Below are positions 36,195-44,379 of a stretch of 64,000 nucleotides of DNA, in pieces. The stretch is from positions 99,182 through 163,181 of the forward strand of contig JAGAUA010000038.1 of the NCBI GenBank assembly GCA_017847885.1, read 5' to 3'. This stretch comes from Oscillospiraceae bacterium. Lineage in GTDB: Bacteria > Bacillota > Clostridia > Oscillospirales > Ruminococcaceae. The translations under genes and the position numbers were made by a program. Positions within the stretch are counted from its first letter, which is position 1; every line of letters begins with the position of its first letter. The notes below the pieces were generated by a model. It did not search any database. It was not told where the DNA came from and worked only from the letters and a program-made list of their open reading frames with translations.

Positions 36195-36214
36195 TGCTTC
36201 TCCCCCTCTTCTTT

Positions 36215-36298
36215 ATTGACAACTTCCGATTTATCGAGCAGTTACACCCGACATAATGTTAACTGCATTATACCATATTCCCTTGAAAAAATCAACGG
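36215..36298 (-). repeat. Promoter/leader repeat, copy 1
   Basis: This block of roughly 80 bp shares about 85-90% identity with 37492-37570. It includes TTGATT (36290-36295), a 17-bp spacer and TATAAT (36267-36272) on the minus strand, then a conserved leader ATTATGTCGGGTGTAAC. It drives NUDIX gene 1. Confidence 0.8.
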
Positions 36299-36345
36299 AA
36301 AAAAACGAAAGGACTGATAGCTATGGTTATTCAAAGCGAAGAATT

Positions 36346-36380
36346 GAAAAAAATCACAGCACACGCCCGGAGTGCTGTGA
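36346..36380 (-). terminator. Terminator after SatA-like GNAT gene
   Basis: TCACAGCAC (36354-36362) pairs with GTGCTGTGA (36372-36380); the minus strand continues into a T-run (36346-36353). Confidence 0.85.
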
Positions 36381-36422
36381 TAAGAAATCAGTTTGTTAAA
36401 TTGGGAAGTTACAATATTATTT

Positions 36423-36947
36423 TTAGAACTGTAAATACCAAAAAACTGCAAATTCTTCGTTATCAAAATTCCTATATAGCATAGTATCAACTGCACCAAT
36501 TACAAAACCGCATTTTGCATAGAAACGACACGCCCATAGATTATTGTCTTGTGTTTCTAATGCCAAACCTTTTAGATTGGCTTTTTTAGCCCATTCAGCT
36601 GCCCTTTTTATTAAACCTGTGCCAACCCCTTGTCCTCTGGCGGATTTTGCAACACATATATCCTCAATAAAAGCATATTTATTCCAATCTCTTTTTAATA
36701 CAATTTGTCCGATACACTCTGTATCAGAATATGCTAAGAAAATGGTTTTATCGTTATTATCTATATATGCAGCGTAGTCAAAGGTATCATTCGGATATGC
36801 TTTCGTATAGGCCTGGTCGTATAATTCTTCTGTATACGTCCAAATTCCGTCATCAAATATTGGTTTTATTTTTCCTATGATCTCAAATGGTTGATTTGCT
36901 TTGTTTATATCTGCAAGATTATGTTGAGCTATTTTTACAATCTCCAT
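36423..36947 (-). CDS. GNAT acetyltransferase resembling streptothricin acetyltransferase SatA
   Basis: 174 aa. The sequence order IWTYTEELYDQAYTKAYPND, YIEDICVAKSARGQGVG-type loop (here EDICVAKSARGQGVGTGL, about 110), ALETQDNNLWACRFYAKCGF and GAVDTMLYR closely follows SatA/Sat-type enzymes that acetylate streptothricin. The acetyl-CoA loop RGQGVG is intact. It is AT-rich and lies in a patch between two NUDIX genes. It is probably cotranscribed with NUDIX 2 (48 bp upstream). The resistance role is inferred from family likeness only. Confidence 0.8.
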   Translation of the reverse strand: MEIVKIAQHNLADINKANQPFEIIGKIKPIFDDGIWTYTEELYDQAYTKAYPNDTFDYAAYIDNNDKTIFLAYSDTECIGQIVLKRDWNKYAFIEDICVAKSARGQGVGTGLIKRAAEWAKKANLKGLALETQDNNLWACRFYAKCGFVIGAVDTMLYRNFDNEEFAVFWYLQF

Positions 36948-36995
36948 ACAAGACCCTTTCTATATTAATTTTTCTCATAAATTGTAATTTGTCGG

Positions 36996-37478
36996 TTATA
37001 TTTGTTTTGAAATGAAATGAACGATTTGGCTCTTTGGCTCAATGATATGTGGAATTAATTCTAAAGGATATACCTTAGAGCCATTCTTCAAATCCTCCAA
37101 AGAGACCCAGCAGAAATCCAAATTTATTCTTTCATTATCCAGTTCATCATAACCGTGAAAAATACCGTCAAGCGGAATGTTATTATCAAGCAGATGAACA
37201 TTATAATACAAGCATAACTGATGGCAAGGTTTGCCGTTCCAAGTGAAATATATTTCTCCTATTGCCATTAAATTATCAACAGCTATTTTGGCATGAAATT
37301 CTTCCTCAAATTCTCTTTTCAAAGTTTCCTCACTTGTTTCCATACTTGCAATATGTCCGCCTATAATTGCATAATCATCATTTACAGGTCGCTGCAGTAA
37401 AATCTTACCATTCTGAATCAGTATACCGCCAACTCTATATGAAAAAATAAAATCATCATTTTTAAATAAGATATCCAC
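36996..37478 (-). CDS. NUDIX hydrolase 2
   Basis: 160 aa. The NUDIX box is present as GGHIASMETSEETLKREFEEEF (about 40-61), with the catalytic REFEEE core. The rest is unlike NUDIX 1, so it is not a simple tandem duplicate. It is AT-rich. The promoter and leader are the second copy of the repeat found before NUDIX 1. The substrate is unknown. ATG 37478 has GGAG nearby. Confidence 0.83.
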   Translation of the reverse strand: MDILFKNDDFIFSYRVGGILIQNGKILLQRPVNDDYAIIGGHIASMETSEETLKREFEEEFHAKIAVDNLMAIGEIYFTWNGKPCHQLCLYYNVHLLDNNIPLDGIFHGYDELDNERINLDFCWVSLEDLKNGSKVYPLELIPHIIEPKSQIVHFISKQI

Positions 37479-37491
37479 ATTATCAACTCCG

Positions 37492-37570
37492 TAAATTCCA
37501 ATTTATCGAGCCGTTACACCCGACATAATATTGGCCATATTATACCATATCCCCTTGAAAAAATCAACCG
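37492..37570 (-). repeat. Promoter/leader repeat, copy 2
   Basis: It matches 36215-36298. Minus-strand TTGATT (37562-37567), 17-bp spacer and TATAAT (37539-37544) are followed by the conserved leader containing TCGGGTGTAACGGCTCGATAA up to the NUDIX 2 ribosome site. Confidence 0.8.
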
Positions 37571-37587
37571 CCAATCGGGACATAGCA

Positions 37588-37624
37588 ACAAAAAAGGGAT
37601 ACCGCAATATATGTGCGGTATCCC
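37588..37624 (-). terminator. Terminator after AspT-type transporter gene
   Basis: GGGATACCGCA (37596-37606) pairs perfectly with TGCGGTATCCC (37614-37624); the minus strand runs into TTTTTTGTTG. Confidence 0.9.
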
Positions 37625-37639
37625 TAAGTCTGTCAGCTA

Positions 37640-38887
37640 TTAAAGGTAGGTAAGGAACTGCGTTGCAAGCACAACAAGGATAAGTGCAATGGGGTATGTT
37701 GCAGCATATGCAGAAGCAACGTTCGGCGTACCTGTGGAGTTGATAAGCGCGCCGAGTGCAGGTGTACTTGTCATACCGCCTGTGAGTGAGCCGAGGTTGT
37801 TGAAAAGGCTGAGCTTGAGCACATACTTTGCAACAAGGAAACCGATGATAAGGGGAACAAGCGTCATGAGCGCGCCCCATACAAAGAGCAGAGGACCGTA
37901 CTCGGAAAGCGTCGAAACAAATCCTGCGCCGCCGTCAACGCCTGCGCCGATAAGGAAGAGGACAAGACCAAGCTCCTGGAAAATGCTGAGAAGCTTCTGG
38001 TCAGCCTTAAGGCTAAGCTTGCCGATACGTCCGAAGTGACCGAAAAGCAGACCCATGATAAGCGGACCGCCTGTTGTACCGAGGCTGAAAGAGTTGCCGT
38101 TGCCGAGAGGAATATTGATTGCGCCGAGAACAAGACCTGCCATGATTGCGAGAGCAAATGCGCCGAGACCGAACTTATCCATTGTGAAAAGCTTCTTCTC
38201 TTCGTTATTTTCAACCGCACCGCTGTCAACGGAAACAAGCTTTGCTCTTTCTTCGTCCATGTTAGCCTTGAGAAGCTTGGGGATAATCTGCACGAAAAGC
38301 ACAACGCCGATAACGCCGAAGGGGTATGCAACAGCGTGACCAACGGAAATTTCCTTGTAAACATCGTCGGATACAACGCCTTCGAGAGCGCCCTGTGCAG
38401 CTGCAAAAGCAGGCGTACTTGTGAGCGCGCCGGAGAGCAGACCCGTACTCATAGCGGAAGTCATACCTGGGATAAGGATAGTGATAAGCGCACAAGTTCC
38501 TGCACCTGCCGCAATGATGATTGCGCCGAGAAGCACGTAGGACTTAGCGTTCTTCTTGAGGTTCTTGAAAAAGCTTGGACCTGCGATAAGACCAACAGCC
38601 GTTACAAAAAGAACAAGACCGAGGTTCTGGATAATGCTGAGGTAGCTTGAAATTTTTCCTGCGCTGTCAGCCCATGCGCCGCCTTCTGCGCAAAGCTGAC
38701 CGTTAAAGTGACCTGCAAAGAGAGCCACGAGGAAGATTGCTGCTGTTCCGAGGGAAACGCCCTTGATGGAAATTTTACCGATGAGGTAGCCGACTGCAAT
38801 GATAGCAAACACGAAGAACAGTGTGAGAGCCATTGTTTTCATGTTAAAAATGTGAATGCCGGCAAGTTCAAACAACTGAAATTTCAT
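37640..38887 (-). CDS. AspT/YidE-type transporter (Asp-Al exchanger family)
   Basis: 415 aa with about ten membrane segments in two homologous halves. Each half has the GLVLF...G motif (LGLVLFVTAVGLIAG near 90; LGLVLFLIGAGVDGG near 308) and a TSTPA motif (ALTSTPAF near 156; MTSTPALGAL near 378), characteristic of the aspartate:alanine exchanger superfamily. The central TrkA_C domains found in AspT/YidE are absent, with only a short charged linker (about 210-232). The substrate is probably a dicarboxylate or amino acid. AAAGGAG precedes ATG 38887. The leader carries two hairpins. Confidence 0.8.
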   Translation of the reverse strand: MKFQLFELAGIHIFNMKTMALTLFFVFAIIAVGYLIGKISIKGVSLGTAAIFLVALFAGHFNGQLCAEGGAWADSAGKISSYLSIIQNLGLVLFVTAVGLIAGPSFFKNLKKNAKSYVLLGAIIIAAGAGTCALITILIPGMTSAMSTGLLSGALTSTPAFAAAQGALEGVVSDDVYKEISVGHAVAYPFGVIGVVLFVQIIPKLLKANMDEERAKLVSVDSGAVENNEEKKLFTMDKFGLGAFALAIMAGLVLGAINIPLGNGNSFSLGTTGGPLIMGLLFGHFGRIGKLSLKADQKLLSIFQELGLVLFLIGAGVDGGAGFVSTLSEYGPLLFVWGALMTLVPLIIGFLVAKYVLKLSLFNNLGSLTGGMTSTPALGALINSTGTPNVASAYAATYPIALILVVLATQFLTYL

Positions 38888-38891
38888 ATTC

Positions 38892-38986
38892 TGCTCCTTT
38901 AAAAGTATTTTTTCAAGACATATCTGAAAATGTATTTCCGTGCATTTTCAGATATGTCCTACAATGCAAAAGCGGACTTAATCCGC
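38892..38986 (-). promoter_or_regulatory. Structured 5' leader of AspT-type transporter gene
   Basis: On the minus strand a small hairpin GCGGA/TCCGC (38982-38986, 38972-38976) with TTTT after it is followed by a perfect 16-bp stem (38943-38958 with 38917-38932, 10-base loop) that ends about 20 bases before the ribosome site. I cannot match it to a known riboswitch class. Confidence 0.55.
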
Positions 38987-38999
38987 CGCAAACGCATTA

Positions 39000-39028
39000 A
39001 TTATATCACTCACGCTTGAAATTGTCAA
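39000..39028 (-). promoter_or_regulatory. Promoter of AspT-type transporter gene
   Basis: Minus-strand TTGACA (39023-39028), 17-bp spacer, TATAAT (39000-39005); the leader is about 105 nt. The remaining bases to 39140 show nothing further. Confidence 0.85.
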
Positions 39029-39140
39029 GAATATTTGTCGATTTTCCCTTTAAAATAGGTGTTTTCCCCATTTTGCCCCACTATAAACGGCAGATTGTTG
39101 TATGATATTCAGATTGCAGGAACAGGCATACAAAATGTCA

Positions 39141-39201
39141 TAACAAAAGCGGCCGCACTGACCGGGAAGTTTCAAAGGCAACGCCCCTGCCGCAGCCGCT
39201 T
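39141..39201 (-). terminator. Terminator after leuA
   Basis: AAGCGGCTGC (39192-39201) and GCGGCCGCTT (39147-39156) arms on the minus strand, followed by TTGTTA; the long loop is itself partly paired. Confidence 0.65.
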
Positions 39202-39208
39202 GCATTTT

Positions 39209-40870
39209 TTACTTGACCAGGCCGCTGTTGTTTATCGCGGACACAAGAGCGTTCACCGACGCAACGATGATATCCGTGTGCATACCGACGCCCCAGAATA
39301 CTCCGCCTTCCGTTTCAATTCCCACGTATGCGGCAGCATTTGAGCTTGAGCCATGCTCAAGAGCGTGCTCGTTGTATGTCACGATAGTGTAAGATATTCC
39401 CAAAGCGTCCTTGATAGCGTTGGATACCGCGTCAAGACGGCCGTTGCCCTTTGCTTCACGCGCTATCATCTTTCCGCCGCAGGCAACGGTAACATTCGCT
39501 GTGATACCGTCCTTCTGTACAAAGTGTGCTTCGTCCACGCTGAAAAACTCCGTTTTGTTCACGTATTTCTTCATGAAAATATCATAAATCTCATCGGGCA
39601 TAAGCTCCTTGTGGGCGTGGTCGGAAACGCTCTTGACTGCGTATCCGAAGCTTTCACGCATTTTAGGCGGCATATCTATGCCGAATTTCTGCTCCATGAG
39701 ATAGCCGATACCGCCCTTGCCCGACTGACTGTTTATTCTGATAACGTCGCCCTCGTACTCTCTGCCAACGTCCTGGGGATCGATAGCCAGATACGGTACG
39801 TTCCAGAATTTCGGGTGCTTTTCTTCGCGCCACTTCATGCCCTTTGCAATAGCGTCCTGATGCGAGCCGGAGAACGCCGCAAACACCAGCGCGCCGCTGT
39901 AAGGCTGACGCTCGTAAACATGCATACGGGTCATCTTCTCGTATGCCTCGGTAATCTCAGGCATATTGGAAAAATCCAGCTCGGGGTCAACGCCGTGGGT
40001 AAACATATTCATGGCAAGTGTTACAATATCAACGTTGCCCGTGCGCTCGCCGTTGCCGAAGAGCGTACCCTCGATACGGTCGGCACCTGCCAGCAGACCC
40101 ATTTCCGAGTCTGCCACAGCACAGCCGCGGTCATTGTGGGGGTGGAGCGAAACTATGACATTTTCGCGGTTGTTCAGGTGCTTGCACATATATTCGACTT
40201 GACACGCATAAACGTGGGACATACTTTCCGCAACCGTTACGGGCAGATTAATGATGACCTTGTCATTTTCGGTCGGCTGCCAAACGTCGATGACAGCATT
40301 GCAAATATCCAGCGCAAACTCCGGCTCTGTTCCCGTAAAGCTTTCGGGGCTGTACTCAAAGCGGAAATTGCCCTCGGTTTTCTCGCGGTACTCCTTGCAG
40401 AGCTTTGCTCCGAAAACGGCGATGTCGATAATTTCCTCCTTTGACTTTCTGAACACCTGCTCCCGCTGTGCAACGGAGGTGCTGTTGTAGAGGTGTACGA
40501 TTGCGTTTTTGCAGCCTTTCAGCGCTTCAAAGGTTTTAGCGATAATATGCTCGCGGCTCTGTGTCAGCACCTGAACGGTCACATCGTCGGGAATGAGATC
40601 CTGCTCGATGAGGGCGCGGCAGAAAGCGTACTCCGTCTCGCTTGCCGCAGGAAAGCCTATCTCAATTTCCTTGAAGCCTATCTTGACAAGGTGCTTCCAG
40701 AATTCCAGCTTTTCCTCCAGAGACATAGGTATGATAAGCGCCTGATTTCCGTCGCGCAGGTCGACCGAACACCACATGGGCGCCTTTTCGATCTTCTCCC
40801 TTTTCACCCAGTCATAGCAAGGCTCGGGGGGCATAAAATAGCGTTTTTGGTAGTTATCATAATTTTTCAC
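39209..40870 (-). CDS. leuA: 2-isopropylmalate synthase (LeuA type 2)
   Basis: 553 aa. It condenses acetyl-CoA with 2-oxoisovalerate, the committed leucine step. The DRE-TIM barrel motif appears as SVDLRDGNQALI (about 35), with the metal-binding HPHNDRG (about 243) and NGERTGN. The C-terminal leucine-regulatory domain is present (about 420-553). Length and sequence match the long fungal/actinobacterial-like LeuA2. GTG 40870 is chosen because AAAGGA lies nine bases before it; ATG 40888 lies within that ribosome site. A T-box leader precedes it. Confidence 0.93.
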   Translation of the reverse strand: MKNYDNYQKRYFMPPEPCYDWVKREKIEKAPMWCSVDLRDGNQALIIPMSLEEKLEFWKHLVKIGFKEIEIGFPAASETEYAFCRALIEQDLIPDDVTVQVLTQSREHIIAKTFEALKGCKNAIVHLYNSTSVAQREQVFRKSKEEIIDIAVFGAKLCKEYREKTEGNFRFEYSPESFTGTEPEFALDICNAVIDVWQPTENDKVIINLPVTVAESMSHVYACQVEYMCKHLNNRENVIVSLHPHNDRGCAVADSEMGLLAGADRIEGTLFGNGERTGNVDIVTLAMNMFTHGVDPELDFSNMPEITEAYEKMTRMHVYERQPYSGALVFAAFSGSHQDAIAKGMKWREEKHPKFWNVPYLAIDPQDVGREYEGDVIRINSQSGKGGIGYLMEQKFGIDMPPKMRESFGYAVKSVSDHAHKELMPDEIYDIFMKKYVNKTEFFSVDEAHFVQKDGITANVTVACGGKMIAREAKGNGRLDAVSNAIKDALGISYTIVTYNEHALEHGSSSNAAAYVGIETEGGVFWGVGMHTDIIVASVNALVSAINNSGLVK

Positions 40871-40920
40871 AGCAAATCTTCCTTTCATTTTGCGGTCGGG
40901 TCAAGAAAGGTTTCAGGCAA

Positions 40921-41205
40921 TAAAAAAAGCCCTCATCTCAATTAAGAGATGAAAGCATAACTTCCACGGTACCACTCTTGTTCAGACGTAAGTCTGCACC
41001 TCGCCGCATCTCAATCTAATGATATCCAATGCGTATCTCTGTAACGGGAGAACCCGTTCCAACCTACTTGCCCGTGCACAAGACTTTCAGCGGACTGCTC
41101 AAGGACGAGTTATAACCTTATCGCTCTTCCGCCTTTCACCAAACGGCGGCTCTCTGAAAAGCAGCAACGAGGCTTTTATTCCTGTCAGCGCATTTAAATT
41201 ATTAC
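40921..41205 (-). promoter_or_regulatory. T-box riboswitch, probably leucine-specific
   Basis: On the minus strand the T-box core GTGGTACCG (40967-40975) is followed by a terminator (GAGATG/CATCTC stem 40934-40951 and seven T at 40922-40928). Stem I features lie upstream: AGAGAG-CCGCC with loop GGTGAAAGGCGG, and a candidate CTC specifier in AACTCGTCC. Uncharged tRNA-Leu would stabilise the antiterminator and switch on leuA. The specifier assignment is inferred from position and from the downstream gene. Confidence 0.92.
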
Positions 41206-41211
41206 AATTGC

Positions 41212-41240
41212 ATTATAGCACTCGTTTTTTCTCTTGTCAA
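41212..41240 (-). promoter_or_regulatory. Promoter of T-box/leuA transcript
   Basis: Minus-strand TTGACA (41235-41240), 17-bp spacer ending in TGC, TATAAT (41212-41217). Confidence 0.88.
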
Positions 41241-41258
41241 GGGGTTTTAAAAAAAATT

Positions 41259-41297
41259 ATAAAAAATCGGAGTACGGCTTTTGCCCCGTACTCCGAT
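41259..41297 (-). terminator. Terminator of the ior/paaK operon
   Basis: ATCGGAGTACGG (41286-41297 on the minus strand) pairs perfectly with CCGTACTCCGAT (41266-41277) and is followed by TTTTTTATAA. It ends just before the leuA promoter. Confidence 0.92.
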
Positions 41298-41306
41298 AAA
41301 CCAAAA

Positions 41307-41738
41307 TTACATATCGTAAACTTCGTCTGCCTTGAGAATAGTGAAATTGCCTTCCTTGAGAGCCTCTACAGCCTTGTCGTTGTTCTCGACGCGAAGGATA
41401 ACATACGCCTGGTCCTCAGACTTGGAAATGAAAGCATACATATACTCAACCGAGATATTTGCCGCATAGAGGCAGTCCATTGCGTCTGCAAGTCCGCCGG
41501 GCTTGTCATGGATACCGATAGCAATAACGTTTGTAAGGGAAACCGTGCAGTCAGCCGCCTTGAGTACCTCGCAAGCCTTATCGGGCTTGTTAACGATAAG
41601 ACGGAGAATACCGAAATCCTTTGTATCAGCCACGGAAAGCGCACGGATATCAATGCCGTTCTCGCTGAGAAGCTTTGTTACCGCACAGAGTCTGCCGGGC
41701 TTGTTTTCCACAAAAATAGATATCTGCTTAATTAACAT
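41307..41738 (-). CDS. ACT domain protein (tandem ACT)
   Basis: 143 aa made of two ACT domains (about 1-68 and 70-143), each beginning with a ligand-turn motif (FVENKPGRL, GIHDKPGGL). Such proteins bind amino acids, probably aromatic ones here. They very often follow paaK-like genes next to iorAB. AAAGGAGG precedes the ATG. It is the last gene of the operon before a strong terminator. A role as allosteric sensor for the arylacetate-CoA ligase is inferred from this conserved pairing. Confidence 0.88.
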   Translation of the reverse strand: MLIKQISIFVENKPGRLCAVTKLLSENGIDIRALSVADTKDFGILRLIVNKPDKACEVLKAADCTVSLTNVIAIGIHDKPGGLADAMDCLYAANISVEYMYAFISKSEDQAYVILRVENNDKAVEALKEGNFTILKADEVYDM

Positions 41739-41765
41739 AATAATTTCCTCCTTTTTGCCGTAAAA

Positions 41766-43073
41766 TCAATCGTGAAGCTTACGCTTGTCGATAACGCGGA
41801 CAGCCTTGCCCTCGCTTCGTGCGATGGACTTGGGTGAAACAAGGTGTACCTTGGGGTTGATGCCGAGTATTGTCTTGATTGCCGCAACAAGCTCGCGCTC
41901 CTTCTCCTGAATGCCCTTAACGGTATCGGAGAACTGCTCCTCGCTCATTTCAACGTTGATGTCGAGAGTATCGGTGTTGTTTACGCGGTCAACCTCGATC
42001 TGATAGTTGGGAGCATAGCCCTGCTCGATAAGCACGGTCTCGATCTGGCTGGGGAACACGTTTACGCCTCTGATTATGAGCATATCGTCGCTTCTGCCCA
42101 TAGGCTTGGACATCTTGATAAAAGTTCTTCCGCAGGAACATTTTTCTCTTGAAAGAACACAAATATCACGTGTTCTGTAACGGAGAAGCGGGAACGCTTC
42201 CTTTGTAATGCTTGTGAAAACAAGCTCGCCCTTTGAGCCTTCGGGAAGCACCTCGCCCGTGTCGGGGTCGATAATCTCGGCGATGAAATTATCCTCGTTG
42301 ATGTGCATACCCTTCTGCGCGGAACATTCAAATGCAACGCCCGGACCGCTTGTTTCGGTCAGACCGTAGATATCGTATGCCTTGATACCGAGAGACTTTT
42401 CGATTTCGCGGCGCATTTCCTCCGTCCAAGGCTCTGCACCGAAGATACCTGCTTTAAGCTTAAGGTCGTCGGGAGTAAGTCCCATTTCCTTAACAGTCTC
42501 GCCGATGTATGCCGCATATGAGGGAGTACAGCAGAGAATTGTTGAGCCGAGGTCGCGCATGAACTGTATCTGTCTCTCGGTGTTGCCCGAGGACATGGGA
42601 AGGGTCAGACAGCCGACCTTGTGGGAGCCGCCGTTAAGTCCGGGACCGCCTGTGAAAAGTCCGTAGCCGTATGCAACTTGGCAAACGTCGTCCTTTGTTC
42701 CGCCGGCAGCTGTAATTGCTCTTGCGCAGCAATCTTCCCAAAGGTCAACATCGTGCTGGGTATAGAATGCAACAACGCGTCTGCCTGTTGTGCCGCTTGT
42801 GGACTGAATACGTACACATTCGGAAAGAGGCTTTGCAAGCAAGCCGTAGGGGTATGCGTCGCGCAGGTCAGCCTTTGTGAGGAAAGGCAGCTTGTGCAGG
42901 TCGTCGGTAGACTTGATGTCGTCGGGAGTAACACCCTTTTCGTCCATCAGCTTTTTGTAGTAAGGCACATTCTCGTAAACGTGCTTTACCTGCGCAACAA
43001 GACGCTCGTCCTGAAGCTTTTTCATGTCCTCTCGGGACATACATTCAATTTCTTTGTTCCAATAGTTTTCCAT
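41766..43073 (-). CDS. paaK: Phenylacetate-CoA ligase (arylacetate activating)
   Basis: 435 aa adenylate-forming enzyme of the PaaK family: N-terminal YWNKEIECMSREDM, P-loop QSTSGTTGRRVVAF (about 87), YGLTETSGPGVA, and RGVNVFPSQIE. It converts arylacetates such as phenylacetate or indoleacetate to CoA thioesters. With iorAB it allows interconversion of arylpyruvates and arylacetates, used by rumen and gut bacteria either to degrade aromatic amino acids or, in reverse, to build them. ATG 43073 has GGAGG eight bases upstream; ATG 43088 has none. Confidence 0.9.
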   Translation of the reverse strand: MENYWNKEIECMSREDMKKLQDERLVAQVKHVYENVPYYKKLMDEKGVTPDDIKSTDDLHKLPFLTKADLRDAYPYGLLAKPLSECVRIQSTSGTTGRRVVAFYTQHDVDLWEDCCARAITAAGGTKDDVCQVAYGYGLFTGGPGLNGGSHKVGCLTLPMSSGNTERQIQFMRDLGSTILCCTPSYAAYIGETVKEMGLTPDDLKLKAGIFGAEPWTEEMRREIEKSLGIKAYDIYGLTETSGPGVAFECSAQKGMHINEDNFIAEIIDPDTGEVLPEGSKGELVFTSITKEAFPLLRYRTRDICVLSREKCSCGRTFIKMSKPMGRSDDMLIIRGVNVFPSQIETVLIEQGYAPNYQIEVDRVNNTDTLDINVEMSEEQFSDTVKGIQEKERELVAAIKTILGINPKVHLVSPKSIARSEGKAVRVIDKRKLHD

Positions 43074-43125
43074 TGGCGTATCCTCCATATGTATATTTTT
43101 TCGGCACAGCCGATATTATGCATTA

Positions 43126-44358
43126 TCAAACGCAGCCTGAAAGTATCCGTCTGTCCGAGGTGAAAAGCCGCTCCATTTTCAGCATGGTTAATGAGCCGTT
43201 TTCGTTTTCGCGGACGGTATAGCGGTAGGTTCGGGATTTTACAAGGTGAAAATCATCCTCGTAATAGTCTATGGTAACAGTATGGGTCTTTGCTTCCTCG
43301 TCAAAGCTTTCATCGGCAAGCCAGCCGCATACCCAGTAAATACCCCTGCCCGGAACAGAAACGCTGTCATTCTCGGCATTGTAATAGCCCGACTCTTTTG
43401 TGTTAAGGGACTCTGCGGAAAATCCGTAAAGCTCCCGCAACGCCTTGTCAAAGGTTTCATAGGACATATCAAAATCTGCTTCGGGGTGATACTGCTTTGC
43501 GGTTATCATAGCGTAAAAAATTGCTTCGGACGGGTTTTCACCGTATGCCGTCAAATCGGGATTTGAAAAATCCGTTACCTCGTCGCCTTCAAAAAGGTCG
43601 CTGAAATATGCGGTAAAATCGTTGCAGAATTTAAGGTATTCCCTGCCCTCGCCGTAATACGGCAGCAAGCGGTCTTCGTCAAGCTCGCCGACCTTTCTCA
43701 GCGGAAGGAATGCTCTGTCCTCACCCGGCTCATAGATGAACACATAATCAGCCGTACCGACGGGTATTTCATCAACAGAGCTTTCGGAAATATCCAGCGT
43801 TGCCGTGACCTCATATCTGCCGTTATTGTACTCCTCGTCAACAACCGACCAGCTTTCAACCTTGATATTTTCAAGGCGTCTGCTATTCATTATAAAGCTG
43901 TTCAGCTTTATTTCCGGTATCTCACCCGTTTTGGAGCATTCAAGCATAGCTTTGATTTCCATTCTTGTACGGATCACCGAAATGCGCCCGTATTCCGACA
44001 AATCATCAAGGCTCATGGAAAATTCGGGCATTTCTGGCGGATCATCGTCATCAAGGTAATATCGGTGTACATTTTCGGCAGGCGGCGGAGTAAGATCCTC
44101 CTCCGAAATATCTTCCTCGTAAGGCTCAACAGGCTCATCATCCAATATAAAAACTGTCTCGTTTTCCTCAACGGAAATTTCAATTCCAACATTTTCTTCA
44201 ATTGTTCCTGCTGAGGAGTTTTCGGAAGAAGCACTTGCCGTCGGTGTAACCTCGGCTTCTGTCAGTTCAGCCGAACTATTCTCCGTATTCCGATTACAGC
44301 CGGAAAACACAACCGTGCAGACAGTCAATGCCATTAATGTACAAAGAATTTTTTTCAT
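43126..44358 (-). CDS. Hypothetical lipoprotein
   Basis: 410 aa. A type II signal peptide is clear: MKKILCTLMALTVCTVVFSGC with lipobox VFSGC and Cys21. A low-complexity Ser/Thr/Glu-rich linker (about 22-105) spaces the folded part from the membrane. The C-terminal domain (about 110-400) has alternating strands with no family I recognise. It sits between iorB and paaK in the aromatic acid operon. A surface role in binding or sensing is possible, but it may be unrelated. ATG 44358 follows AAAAGG; the TTG seven codons earlier has no site. Confidence 0.8.
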   Translation of the reverse strand: MKKILCTLMALTVCTVVFSGCNRNTENSSAELTEAEVTPTASASSENSSAGTIEENVGIEISVEENETVFILDDEPVEPYEEDISEEDLTPPPAENVHRYYLDDDDPPEMPEFSMSLDDLSEYGRISVIRTRMEIKAMLECSKTGEIPEIKLNSFIMNSRRLENIKVESWSVVDEEYNNGRYEVTATLDISESSVDEIPVGTADYVFIYEPGEDRAFLPLRKVGELDEDRLLPYYGEGREYLKFCNDFTAYFSDLFEGDEVTDFSNPDLTAYGENPSEAIFYAMITAKQYHPEADFDMSYETFDKALRELYGFSAESLNTKESGYYNAENDSVSVPGRGIYWVCGWLADESFDEEAKTHTVTIDYYEDDFHLVKSRTYRYTVRENENGSLTMLKMERLFTSDRRILSGCV

Positions 44359-44379
44359 AAATATATTACCTTTTGTCAA

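Noticed and set aside
36215..37570. Integron-like attC sites around the NUDIX/GNAT genes
   Set aside because: The repeats contain promoters and lie 5' of genes, have no attC core or fold, and no integrase is present.
38892..38986. Mini-ykkC/guanidine-II riboswitch in the AspT-type leader
   Set aside because: Two hairpins are present and one loop contains ACGG, but the paired ACGR loops and spacing of that class are missing.
39353..40444. Open frame of 363 codons on the plus strand
   Set aside because: It is antisense to leuA, which carries all expected motifs. The frame reflects codon bias of the real gene.
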